64,000 bases of DNA from CAIWHR01 sp963717695 (GTDB taxonomy: Bacteria > Pseudomonadota > Gammaproteobacteria > Burkholderiales > Casimicrobiaceae): the NCBI GenBank assembly GCA_963717695.1, contig CAVQWR010000003.1, forward strand, positions 1,210,427-1,274,426, in the 5' to 3' direction. Positions 37,007 through 46,148 of this stretch are shown here, in pieces. The notes under the pieces were generated by a model. The model searched no databases, was not told the origin of the DNA, and worked only from the letters and a program-made list of their open reading frames with translations. Each line of letters opens with the position of its first letter. Positions within the stretch are counted from its first letter, which is position 1. Both the position numbers and the translations under genes were made by a program.

Positions 37007-37569
37007 AGCGACGCGTCCCGTCGCAGCTTCGCGTTCTCGGTTTCCAGCGCAGCGATGCGCGCGCTCAGCTCGGCAAATTGCGCGCTCGACCGTCACGGCG
37101 GAGAGCCGCAGCGGAATGTGCTGCGGGCAATTGGCGGTCCATCCGCCCACCGTGAAGACGATGACGCGCTCGACGTCGGCGTCGTAGCCCTCGATGGCTG
37201 TCGCGCGCATCAGCGCGGGATCGTCCGAGACGCGCGCGGTGCCGAAGATTTTCAGCCGCTGCCGCCGTTCGTAGTCCATCAGGAAAATGAACGCTTTCGG
37301 GTTTGCGGCGAGATGACCGACCGTCACGTATTGGCGGTTGCCGGAAAAATCGGCGAACGCGAGCGTATGCATATCGATGACGCGCAGAAAGCCGGGTGGC
37401 CCGCCGCGATGCTGGATATAGGGTTGGCCGCTTGAATCGGCGGTGCCGAAATAGAGCGAGTCGATCCGGCCGATGAAGTCGGCGAGCCGCCGGCCGTCAG
37501 TGCCGGCTTCCAGCCGGAAAGGAGGCCGTGCTCGCCGTTGCTTGCGGCGCGAGGCGGGGGCGGTGGCAT
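36998..37569 (-). CDS. Pyridoxamine 5'-phosphate oxidase-family protein, left copy (frameshifted)
   Basis: FMN-binding split-barrel protein of about 190 residues. Conserved segments: IDSLYCGTADSSGQPYIQHR in the better right copy, HTLAFADFSGNRQYVTVGHL, AFIFLMDYERRQRLKIFGTA and HIPLR near the end, all typical of the PNPOx-like enzymes that are not PdxH. The substrate is unknown. Frame changes occur near 37380 and 37060. The gene is divergent from hemA and converges on recG, whose last codons overlap its 3' end by about 9 bases. The ATG at 37569 gives MPPPPPRAASNGEHG, matching the right copy. Confidence 0.82.
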
Positions 37570-37938
37570 CCCGCGATTCTCTCGCGAACGCGCAACCGAC
37601 GGACTACCCCCCGCACGCGGGCCCGCGCCAATGCGAGAGCGCGAATTTCGGCGCACTCGATGGACTGCGCGTCCGGCACGCTTCCCCGCAACTGCGTGCG
37701 CATGAATTGCGATTTGAATCAAATACTTGCGTCCTTAGCGCCCGCCTGGCCATGGTGATCGAAGCTGATGACGTGGTGCCATTTCATCGTGCGGGCAACG
37801 GTCGGAATCGCCGTAAAGACATTCATCGAATCAATGGCTTGCCGCGTCCAACGTGATTTAGTGACCGAAATCAATGTCTTGTCCCGTCCGCCCGGGGCGT
37901 AGGCTAAAATGCCGCGCAAAGACGTCAAAACGCAGCAC
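37570..37938. promoter_or_regulatory. Divergent hemA/PNPOx intergenic region with candidate hemA promoter, left copy
   Basis: About 370 bases separate the two divergent starts. The block AATCAATGTCTTG through GTAGGCTAAAAT just ahead of hemA is conserved in both arms. TTGTCC (37879-37884) and TAAAAT (37905-37910) could be -35 and -10 elements, but the 20-base spacing is long. Transcription from there would start near 37917 and supports the ATG at 37939. No other signal was recognised. Confidence 0.4.
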
Positions 37939-39289
37939 ATGTCCCTCTACGCCCTCGGCTTCAACCACGCGACCGCGCCCGTCGACGTGCGGGAGCGCGT
38001 GGCGTTTCCGCAGGACGCGCTGGGCGATGCGCTGCGCGACCTGGTCGGCGCGCGCCGGGTCAAGGAAGCGGCGATCCTGTCGACCTGCAATCGCACCGAG
38101 ATCTATTTCCACGGCGGCGGACCCCGATCCGGTCGCGCACTGGCTGGGGGCTTCCACAACGTGCCGCAGGACACGCTGACATCCGTACGTCTACACGCTG
38201 CCGCAGGAACGGGCGGTGACGCACGCGTTCCGCGTCGCGAGCGGGCTCGATTCGATGGTGCTGGGCGAGCCGCAGATCCTGGGCCAGATGAAGCAGGCGG
38301 TGCGCTCGGCGGAGGCCGCGGGGCGCTCGGCCTCGTGCTGAACCGCTGTTCCAGCGCACGTTCGCGGTGGCCAAGGACGTGCGCACGCAGACCGACATCG
38401 GCAGCGCGTCCATTTCGATGGCCGCCGCCGCGGTGAAGCTGGCCGAGCGCATCTTCCCGTCGCATCGTCGGAGCAGCGGCTGCTGCTGATCGGCGCCGGC
38501 GAAATGATCGAACTGGCCGCGACGCATTTCGTGGCGCAGCAATCCGAAGTCGATCACCGTCGCCAACCGGACGTTCGAGCGCGGCAAGCAGCTGGCGTCG
38601 CGCTTCGGCGCCGACGCGATCACGCTGAACGAGCTGCCCGACCGGCTGGCGCAATTCGACATCATCGTCACCTGCACGGCGAGCTCGCTGCCGATCCTGG
38701 GCAAGGGCACTGCTCGAGCGCGCGATCAAGGAGCGCAAGCACGCGCCGGTGTTCATCGTCGACCTCGCGGTGCCGCGCGACGTGGAGCCGGAAGCGCCGA
38801 GCTCGACGACGTCTTCCTGTACAGCGTCGACGACCTGTCGGCAGATCGTGAAGGACAACCTGCAGATCCGCGCGAGTCGCGGTGGTGCAGGCCGAGGAGA
38901 TGATCGCCGACCAGACCGGCACATTTCCTGCGCTGGCTCGAGGGCCGCGACGTCGTGCCGACGATCGCGGCGCTGCACGGCCATCACGACGAGCTGCGCA
39001 CCGCGGAACTCGAGCGCGCGCGCAAGATGCTCGCCGCGCGGCGAGACGCCGGAGAAGGTGCTGGAGCGCTCGCGCGCGGCTGACCAACAAGTTCCTGCAC
39101 GCGCCGATGCAGGCGCTGAACCAGGCCGGCGAAGCGGAGCGCGCCGAACTGATCGCGCTGTTCCAGCACGTCTACAAGCTCCCGACGCACCGCCGACGGG
39201 CATCAGCGCCGACGTCCCCGCCTCAATTCCGCGAGGCGCACGCGGCGCCTCCTGCGGCGGCCGTCGTTCCCGCATCTTCCGCAGAATGA
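37939..39289 (+). CDS. hemA: Glutamyl-tRNA reductase, left copy (frameshifted)
   Basis: NADPH-dependent enzyme reducing glutamyl-tRNA to glutamate-1-semialdehyde, first step of C5 heme synthesis. MSLYALGFNHATAPVDVRER, the catalytic-Cys motif AAILSTCNRTEIYF, VASGLDSMVLGEPQILGQMK, the NADPH-binding LLIGAGEMIELAA, VTCTASSLPILGKG (right-copy wording differs slightly) and the dimerisation helices with TNKFLHAPMQALNQAG are visible. Corrected length is about 450 residues. At least eight indels occur. The stop overlaps the prfA start as ATGA. An upstream in-frame ATG at 37909 exists, but the -10-like TAAAAT overlaps it, so 37939 is preferred. Confidence 0.95.
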
Positions 39290-40372
39290 AATCGTCCCTG
39301 CGCTCAAACTGGACCAGCTCGCGCGCGGCTGGTCGAACTCGAAGCGCCTGCTCGGCGCCGAGGACGCACGCGCGACCTCGACCGCTATCGCGCGCTGACC
39401 CGGGAGCACGCCGAGATCGAGCCGGTCGTCGCGCAGTACCGCGACTACCAGGGCGCGAGGCCGACCTCGCGCACGCGCGCAGGAAATGGCCGCGCGACCC
39501 GCGATGCGCGATTTCGCCGACGGGAGCGCGCGGCGGCGCAGGCGCGGATGGCGGCGCTCGAAGCGCGAGCTGCAGACGCAGCTGCTGCCGCGGGACCCCA
39601 ACGACGAGCGCAACGTGTTCCTCGAAATCCGCGCCGGCACCGGCGGCGACGAATCGGCGCTGTTCGCCGGCGACCTGTTCCGGATGTACACCCGCTACGC
39701 CGAACGCAATCGCTGGCAGGTCGAATCGTGTCGCGAAGTCGCCGAGCGAGCTGGGCGGCTACAAGGAAGTGATCGTGCGCATCGTCGGGCAGGGCGCCTA
39801 TTCCAAGCTCAAGTTCGAGTCCGGCGGGCACCGCGTGCAGCGCGTGCCGGAGACCGAGGCGCAGGGCCGCATCCATACCTCGGCGTGCACGGTGGCGGTG
39901 ATGCCCGAGGCCGACCGATCGCCGACATCACGATCAATCCGGCGGACCTGCGCATCGACACGTTCCGCGCCTCCGGCGCCGGCGGCCAGCACGTCAACAA
40001 GACCGATTCGGCGGTGCGCATCACGCATCTGCCCACGGGCCTCGTCGTCGAGTGCCAGGACGACCGCTCGCAGCACCAGAACCGCGCGCCGGCGATGGCG
40101 GTGCTGGCGTCGCGCCTGCTCGACAAGCAGCGCAGCGAGCGCGCAGCAGAAGGAGGCGGCGCACGCGCAAGTCGCTGGTCGGCACCGGCGACCGCACCGA
40201 GCGCATCCGCACCTACAATTTTCCGCAGGGCCGCGTCACCGACCACCGCATCAACCTGACGCTGTACAAGATCGACGCGATCATGGACGGCGACCTCGAC
40301 GAGCTGACCGGCGCACTCGCGCAGGAATTCCAGGCCGAGCAGCTGTCGGCGCTGGCGGGCGACGAATTCTGA
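39286..40372 (+). CDS. prfA: Peptide chain release factor 1, left copy (frameshifted)
   Basis: Recognises UAA and UAG and releases the nascent chain. The start MKSSLRSKLDQL is followed by a coiled N-terminal domain and DPNDERNVFLEIRAGTGGDE, the universal GGQ motif in ASGAGGQHVNKTDSAVRITH, and KSLVGTGDRTERIRTYNFPQ. The stop-codon-reading PxT tripeptide region lies near SACTVAVMPEA. Corrected length is about 361 residues, as expected. Frame changes near 39400, 39530, 39750, 39920 and 40170. ATGA overlap with hemA. PrmC, which methylates the Gln of GGQ, is encoded two genes downstream. Confidence 0.95.
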
Positions 40373-40382
40373 GGGCACGCCA

Positions 40383-40923
40383 ATGAAAAAGAAGTCGACC
40401 TGCACCCGGGCCCTGGCTGGAGACGCTGCGCCTTTCGATGCGCAATTTCACGCTCGACGATTTCAGACGACCTCTACTCGCTCAATTCAGATCCGCGCGT
40501 GATGAAGTACATCGCCGACGGCACGGTGTCGACGCGGGAAGAGGTGGCCGGGGCATTGCGGCGGTTCGTCCGCTACCCGACGCTGTATCCGGACCTCGGC
40601 ATCTGGCACGCGTCGCGGCGCGACACCGGCGCGTTCATCGGCTTCTTCGCGCTGAACTACACCGGCGAGAGCACCGACATCGAGATCGGCTATCGCCTGC
40701 TGCACAACGCGTGGGGGTTGGGCTTCGCGACCGAAGGTGCGACGGCGCTGGCGCATTACGGCTTCGACGACCTCGGGTCTGGATCGCATCATCGGCGTCA
40801 CGCTGCCGGGCAACAAGGCGTCGCAGCGCGTGCTGATGAAAGCGGGGCTTGGCGGACCAGGGCTGGGGCCGCTACTACGGCCGCCGCCTGCGCCTGTTCG
40901 CGGCGGAACGCGAAGGCTCATGA
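40383..40923 (+). CDS. GNAT-family N-acetyltransferase (RimJ/RimL type), left copy (frameshifted)
   Basis: About 180 residues. Blocks typical of Acetyltransf_3 proteins: WLETLRLSMRNFTLDDFDDL, then LGIWHASRRDTGAFIGFFAL, IEIGYRLLHNAWGLGFATEG with the acetyl-CoA pyrophosphate-binding G-rich turn, and RIIGVTLPGNKASQRVLMKA followed by GWGRYYGRRLRLFAAER. The substrate could be a ribosomal protein N-terminus or a small amine and is not predictable. Frames change near 40470 and 40780. It sits between prfA and prmC, ten bases after prfA, and its stop overlaps the prmC start (ATGA). Confidence 0.85.
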
Positions 40924-41548
40924 CGCCGACGGTGCGCCAGGCGCTGGCGCAGAGCGGGCTCGTTCCCGTCGATGCGAAGGTGCTGCTGGCGCACGTGTTG
41001 CGGTGCAACCGCGCGTGGCTCGCCGCGCACGAAACGGATGCGCTGACGCAGGACGAGGCCAGCGAGTTCGCCGCGCTCTGCAACAGGCGCCGCGCCGGCG
41101 AACCGGTCGCCTATCTCACCGGCACGCGCGAGTTCTGGGGACTCACGCTCGCCGTCACGCCGGACGTGCTGATTCCGCGGCCGGAAACCGAGACGCTGGT
41201 CGAATTCGCGCTGTCGAAACTGCCGCGGGCGGATCCCGCGGTGCGCGTGCTCGACCTGGGCACCGGGTCGGGCGCGATCGCACTGGCATTGGCGCACGAT
41301 CGGCCCAATGCGGACGTGACTCGCGACCGACCGTTCGGAAGCGGCGCTCGCCGTGGCTCGCGACAATGCGCGGCGTCTGGGTTGTCCAACGTCGCGTTCG
41401 CCGCGGGCCGATTGGTATGAAGGGATTCCAATGGGCCGTTGGGACCTGATCGCAGCAATCCGCCGTACATCGGCGCGGATCGACCCGCATCTGCAGGAAG
41501 GCGATCTCCGCTTCGAGCCGGGGGCCGCGCTGTCGCCCAGCAATACGG
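40920..41548 (+). CDS. prmC: Release-factor glutamine methyltransferase, left copy (truncated at the inverted-repeat centre)
   Basis: SAM-dependent enzyme that methylates the GGQ glutamine of release factors. MTPTVRQALAQSGLVPVDAK, AWLAAHETDALTQDEASEF, GEPVAYLTGTREFWGLTLAV, the SAM motif VLDLGTGSGAIALALAHDRP and the catalytic NPPYIG region (41458 onwards, frameshifted) are visible. The chain reaches the codons for ALSPSN, about three quarters of the normal 280 residues, and then runs into the adapter-like junction. The missing C-terminal quarter is absent from the window. Truncation is therefore likely to be artificial. Confidence 0.9.
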
Positions 41549-41591
41549 GGCGATGCTTGTTGCCTGTATGACTCGGTACCGTATTGCTGGG
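41536..41591. other. Centre of the inverted repeat, resembling a sequencing adapter
   Basis: CCCAGCAATACGG on the left faces CCGTATTGCTGGG on the right across about 30 bases. The 9-mers AGCAATACG and CGTATTGCT equal the ends of the Oxford Nanopore ligation adapter (tail GTTACGTATTGCT and its reverse complement, from memory). The spacer begins GGCGATGCTTG, close to the adapter's 5' GGCGTCTGCTTG. Homology between the arms ends exactly here. Confidence 0.8.
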
Positions 41592-42197
41592 TGAGAGCGC
41601 GTCGCGCGGCTCGAAGCGGAAGTCGCCTCCGGCAGATGCGGATCTCCCGCCGCCACATACGGCGGATCGCCGGCGACGAGGTCGTAAGCGCGCCGGCGAG
41701 CCCGCCATACCAGTCCGAATGGGCGAACTCGACGTTGGCGACGTCAAGTCCCGCGGCATTGTCCCGCGCGACGGCGAGCGCCGCCGCGGAGAGTCGGCGC
41801 CGGTCGCTTGGCACGCGGGCCGTTCCTGCGCCAGCGCGAGCGCGATCGCGCCGGAACCGGTGCCGAAATCGAGGATGCTGACGCAGGATCGACGAGGCAG
41901 TACGTGAGCGCAAGTTCCACGAGCGTCTCGGTTCCGGCCGCGGAATCAGCACGTCGGGGGTCACAACCAAGCGCGATCCCCAGAACTCGCGCATGCCGGT
42001 GAGATACGCAACCGGCTCGGCGTCGCGGCGCCGCGCCAGAGCGCAGGAGAATGTGCGGGCCACGCCGGCCGCAACGGGTCGGTGCCGTGCGCGACCAGCC
42101 ACGCGCGGGTACGGCCGAGCAGGTGTGCCAGCAGAACCTGCGCGTCGAGCGGAACGAGGCCGCTCGCGACCAGCGCGCGCGCACCGTCAGGCTTCAT
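41580..42197 (-). CDS. prmC: Release-factor glutamine methyltransferase, right copy (truncated, frameshifted)
   Basis: MKPDGARALVASGLVPLDAQ, then VLLAHLLGRTRAWLVAHGTD, VAYLTGMREFWGSRLVVTPD and a SAM-binding segment match the left copy with many substitutions. Frames change near 42060, 41945, 41890, 41800 and 41680. The sequence ends at ALSPSNT against the adapter-like centre. The ATG overlaps the acetyltransferase stop. Same role as the left copy; together they cover the same three quarters of the gene and neither supplies the C-terminus. Confidence 0.88.
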
Positions 42198-42735
42198 CGG
42201 CGCGGATCGTCCGCCGCGAACAGCCGCAGGCGGCGGCCGTAGTAGCGGCCCCAGCCCGCGTCGCCGAGGCCCGCCTTCATCAGCACGCGCTGCGACGCCG
42301 TGTTGCCCGGTGGGTGACGCCGATGATGCGGTACAGCCCGAGGTCGTCGAAGCCGTAGTCGACCAGCGCCGGCGCGCCTTCGGTCGCGAAGCCCTGCCCC
42401 CATGCGTCGTGCAGCAGCCGGTAGCCGACTTCGACGTCGGTGGAGTCGGCGGAAAGTACTTCAGCGTGAACCAGCCGATGAAGGCGCCGGTGTCGCGCCG
42501 CGACGCGCGCCAGACGCCGAGCCCGGGATAGAGCGTCGGATAGCGGACGAACGCCGCGATCGCGCGGCGACTCGTCCCGCGTCGACACCGTGCCGTCGCC
42601 GATGTACTCATCACGCGCGGATCGTGGTCGAGCCGGTAGAGATCGTCCGAAGTCGTCGGCGACGAACTCGCGCAGTCGAGGCGCAGCGTCTCCAGCCAGG
42701 GCGCGGGTGCATCGACTTCTGCTGCAACGGCCCGC
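42194..42735 (-). CDS. GNAT-family N-acetyltransferase, right copy (frameshifted)
   Basis: It matches the left copy in PAPWLETLRLDC, LGVWRASRRDTGAFIGWF, VGYRLLHDAWGQGFATEGAP and DLGLYRIIGVTHRAT, ending RRLRLFAADDPRR. The left copy starts at an ATG that has no exact counterpart here; the matching region reads GTTGCAGCAGAAG, so the start is unclear. Frames change near 42650, 42570, 42455 and 42310. Stop overlaps prmC. Confidence 0.82.
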
Positions 42736-42736
42736 C

Positions 42737-43830
42737 TCAGGCTTCGTCGCCGCCAGCGCCGCCAGCTGCTCGGCCTGGTATTCCTGCGCCAGCGCGCCGG
42801 TGAGCTCGTCGAGGTCGCCGTCCATGATCGGTCGATCTTGTACAGCGTCAGGTTGATGCGGTGGTCGGTGACGCGGCCCTGCGGGAAGTTGTACGTGCGG
42901 ATGCGCTCGCTGCGATCGCCGGTGCCGATCAGGCGACTTGCGCATCGCGGCCTCCTTCTGCTGCGCGCTCGTGCGCTCGCCGGTCGAGCAGGCGCGACGC
43001 GAGCACCGCCATCGCCTGCGCGCGGTTGCGGTGCTGCGAGCGGTCGTCCTGGCATTCGACGACGATGCCCGTCGGCAGGTGCGTGATGCGCACCGCCGAA
43101 TCGGTCTTGTTGACGTGCTGGCCGCCGGCGCCGGACGCGCGGAACGTGTCGATGCGAAGGTCCGCGGGATTGATCGTCGATGTCGGCGATCGGGTCGGCC
43201 TCGGGCATCACGGCGACCGTGCAGGCCGACGTGTGGATGCGGCCCTGCGCCTCGGTCTCGGGCACGCGCTGCACGCGATGCGCCGCCGGACTCGAACTTG
43301 AGCTTGCGAGTACGCGCCCTGGCCGACGATGCGCACGATCACTTCCTTGTAGCCGCCGAGCTCGCCGGCGACTCGCGACACGATCTCGACCTGCCAGCGG
43401 TTGCGCTCGGCAAAGCGCGTGTACATGCGGCAGCAGGTCGCCGGCGAACAGCGCCGACTCGTCGCCGCCGGTGCCGGCGCGGATTTCGAGGAAGACGTTG
43501 CGCTCGTCGTTGGGATCCCGCGGCAGCAGCATGCGCTGCAGCTCGCCTCGAGCGCGGCCATCCGCGCCTGCGCCGCCGTCGCGCTCCTCGTCGGCGAACG
43601 CCTTGCATCTGCCGGATCGGCGCGCCATTTCGCTGCGCCGTCGGCGAGGTCGCCTCCGCGCTGCGCGTAGTCGCGGTAGCGCGCGACGACGGGCTCGATT
43701 TCCGCATGCTCGCGCGATCAGCGCGCGATAGCGGTCGAGGTCGCGCGTCGACGTCCTCGGCGACGAGCAGCGCGTCGAGCTCGTCCAGGCGAGCGGCGAG
43801 CTGGTCGAGCTTGGCGCAGCGAGATTTCAT
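42737..43830 (-). CDS. prfA: Peptide chain release factor 1, right copy (frameshifted)
   Basis: MKSRCAKLDQLAARLDELDA begins it. DPNDERNVFLEIRAGTGGDE, the GGQ-containing region (around 43115-43135), KIDRSWTATSTSS-type shifted segments and a final AGDEA are recognisable. About 364 residues after correction. Its ATG overlaps the hemA stop, as in the left arm. Frame changes near 43745, 43620, 43550, 43430, 43310, 43175, 42980 and 42830 mostly do not coincide with those of the left copy, which supports independent sequence errors. Confidence 0.93.
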
Positions 43831-45212
43831 GGTCGATGCGAAGTCGAGGGCATGCTCGGCGCACGCGACGCATGGCGGCGCCGGCGATCGCTGATCGGGT
43901 ACGCCTGCGGGTCGGAGCGCCGTCGCGGCATGTCGGCGACGGAGCCGCGTCAGCTAGTCCGTCCGGCAGCTGGTAGATGCGCTGGAACAGCGCGACGAGC
44001 TCGGCGCGCTCGGCGTCGCCGGCCTGGTTCAGCGCCTGCGTCGGCGCGTGCAGGAACTTGTTGGTGAGCCCGCGCGCGAGCGCTTCCAGCACCTGCTCCG
44101 GCGCGTGCCGCCGGCGAGCAGCTTGCGCGCGCGCTCGAGCTCGGCGGCGCGCAGCTCGTCGTGGTGGCCGTGCAGCGCGGTGATCGTCGGCACGACGCGT
44201 CGCGGCCTTCCAGCCAGCGCAGGAAACTGCCGCGTCTGCTCGGCGATCATCTCCTCGGCCTGCGCCACGCGACTCGCGCGGATCTGCAGGTTGTCCTTGA
44301 CGATGTTGGACAGGTCGTCGACGCTGTAGAGGAAGACGTCGTCGAGCTCGCCGCCTCGGGCTCGACGTCGCGCGGCACCGCGAGGTCGACGATGAACACG
44401 GGCGCGTGCCGGCGCGCCTTGATCACGCGCTCGAGCAGTGCCCTTGCCGAGGATCGGCAGCGTGCTCGCGGTGCAGGTGACGATGATGTCGAACTCCGGC
44501 AGGCGCTCGGGCAGCTCGTTGAGCGTGATCGCCTCGGCGCCGAAGCGCGCGGCGAGCTGCGCGCCGCGCTCGAGCGTGCGGTTGGCGACGGTGATCGACT
44601 TCGGCTGCGCGCGGCGAAATGCGTCGCGGCAGAGCTCGATCATCTCGCCGGCGCCGATCAGCAGCAGCTGCTGGCTCGGCGATCGACGGGAAGATGCGCT
44701 CGGCGAGCTTGACCGCGGCGGCGGCCATCGAGATCGACGCGCTGCCGATGTCGGTTTGCGTGCGCACGTCCTTGGCCACCGCGAACGTGCGCTGGAACAG
44801 CCGGTTGAGCACCAGGCCCAGCGATGCCGGCGGATTCGGCGCTGCCGCACCGCCTGCTTCATCTGGCCCAGGATCTGCGGCTCGCCCAGCACCATCGAGT
44901 CGAGGCCGCTCGCGACGCGGAACGCGTGCGTGACCGCCTGCTCGCGCGGCAGCGTGTAGATGTACGGCGCCAGCGAGCCTTGCGGCACGTGGTGGAAGTC
45001 CGTCGAGCCAGCGCGCGACCGGCGCCGGGCTCCGCGCCGTGGAAATAGACCTCGGTGCGGTTGCAGGTCGACAGGATCGCCGCTTCCTTGACCCGCGGCC
45101 GCGCGAGCAGGTCGCGCAGCGCGTCGCCGAGCGCGTCCGGCGGGAACGCGACCCGCTCCCGCACCTCGAGCGGCGCGGTGGCGTGGTTGAGGCCGAGGGC
45201 GTAGAGGGACAT
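43827..45212 (-). CDS. hemA: Glutamyl-tRNA reductase, right copy (frameshifted)
   Basis: MSLYALGLNHATAPLEVRER, AAILSTCNRTEVYF with the catalytic Cys, VASGLDSMVLGEPQILGQMK, the NADPH site LLLIGAGEMIELCRDAF and TNKFLHAPTQALNQAGDAE. Compared with the left copy I count about 18 differences in the first 174 bases, mostly third-position or conservative, with no indel there. The stop lies at 43827-43829, overlapping prfA. About 460 residues. Frameshifts elsewhere as in the rest of the arm. Confidence 0.93.
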
Positions 45213-45578
45213 GCGTGCGTCGACGCCTTTGCGCGGCATTTTAGCCTACGCCCCTCGGGCGGACGGGGCCAAGACATTGATTTCGGTCACTAAATCACGT
45301 TGGACGCGGCAAGCCATTGATTCGATGAATGTCTTTAAGGCGATTCCGAGCGTTGCCCGCACGAGGAAATGGCACGACGTCTCAGCTTCGATAACCTTGG
45401 CCAGGCGGGCGCTAAGGACGCAACTATTTGATTCAAATCGCGAGGCATGCGCAAGCAGCTGCGGGAAGCGTGCCGGGAGCGCAATCCATAGATTACGGCG
45501 AAATTAGCGGTCTCGTATTGGTGCAGACCCGCGTACGGGTGTACACCGTCGGTTGCGCGTTCGCGAGAGAATCGCGGG
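45213..45578. promoter_or_regulatory. Divergent hemA/PNPOx intergenic region with candidate hemA promoter, right copy
   Basis: Counterpart of 37,570-37,938. The block GTAGGCTAAAAT before hemA (minus strand; ATTTTA at 45238-45243) and ATCAATGTCTTG are preserved while much of the rest has drifted, which supports a regulatory role for the preserved part. Confidence 0.4.
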
Positions 45579-46148
45579 ATGCCATCGCCACCGCCTCGCG
45601 CCGCAAGCAACGGCGAGCACGACCACCTCGCCGGCTGGAAGACGGCACTGACGGCCGGCGGCGTCGCCGACCGCATCGGCCGGATCGACTCGCTCTATTG
45701 CGGCACCGCCGATTCAAGCGGGCAGCCGTATATACAGCATCGCGGCGGGCCGCCCGGCTTTCTGCGCGTCAACGACACGCATACGCTCGCGTTCGCCGAT
45801 ATTTTCCGGCAATCGCCAATACGTGACGGTCGGACACTCGCCGCAAACGCGAAGGCGTTCATGCTCCTGCATGGACTACGAACGGCGGCAGCGGCTGAAA
45901 AACGCGGCACCGCGCGCGTCTCGGACGATCCCGCGCTGATGCGCGCGACAGCCATCGAGGGCTACGACGCCGAGGTGGAGCGCGTGATCGTCTTCACGGT
46001 GGGCGGATGGAGCGCCATTTGCCCGCAGCACATTCCGCTGCGGCGGGCCGCCGCGACGCTCGAGGTGGACTTTGCCGAGCTGAGTGCGCGCATCGCTGTG
46101 TTGGTAACTGAGAACGCGAAGCTGCGACGGCGCTCGCTCAAGCCTTGA
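45579..46148 (+). CDS. Pyridoxamine 5'-phosphate oxidase-family protein, right copy
   Basis: This is the least damaged of the two copies: one open frame of 189 residues from ATG to stop, although the stretch RQSPIRDGRTLAANAKAFML appears to be briefly out of frame compared with the left copy's NRQYVTVGHLAANPKAFIFL. Domain features: LYCGTADSSGQPYIQHRGGP, TARVSDDPALMRATAIEGYD and VIVFTVGGWSAICPQHIPLR. FMN split-barrel fold is expected; the substrate is unknown. Its end overlaps the end of the convergent recG copy. Confidence 0.82.
   Translation: MPSPPPRAASNGEHDHLAGWKTALTAGGVADRIGRIDSLYCGTADSSGQPYIQHRGGPPGFLRVNDTHTLAFADIFRQSPIRDGRTLAANAKAFMLLHGLRTAAAAEKRGTARVSDDPALMRATAIEGYDAEVERVIVFTVGGWSAICPQHIPLRRAAATLEVDFAELSARIAVLVTENAKLRRRSLKP

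Noticed and set aside
37570..37938. A small gene in the hemA-PNPOx intergenic region.
   Set aside because: The open frames there are not conserved between arms and lack ribosome-binding sites.
41461..41571. A novel C-terminus of prmC created at the junction (ending SNTGRCLLPV).
   Set aside because: The last residues are translated from the adapter-like spacer and have no counterpart in the family.
41549..41579. The spacer at the repeat centre as a hairpin terminator or a recombination site.
   Set aside because: Its flanks are adapter ends and its interior resembles adapter sequence; there is no U-run and no known recombinase core.
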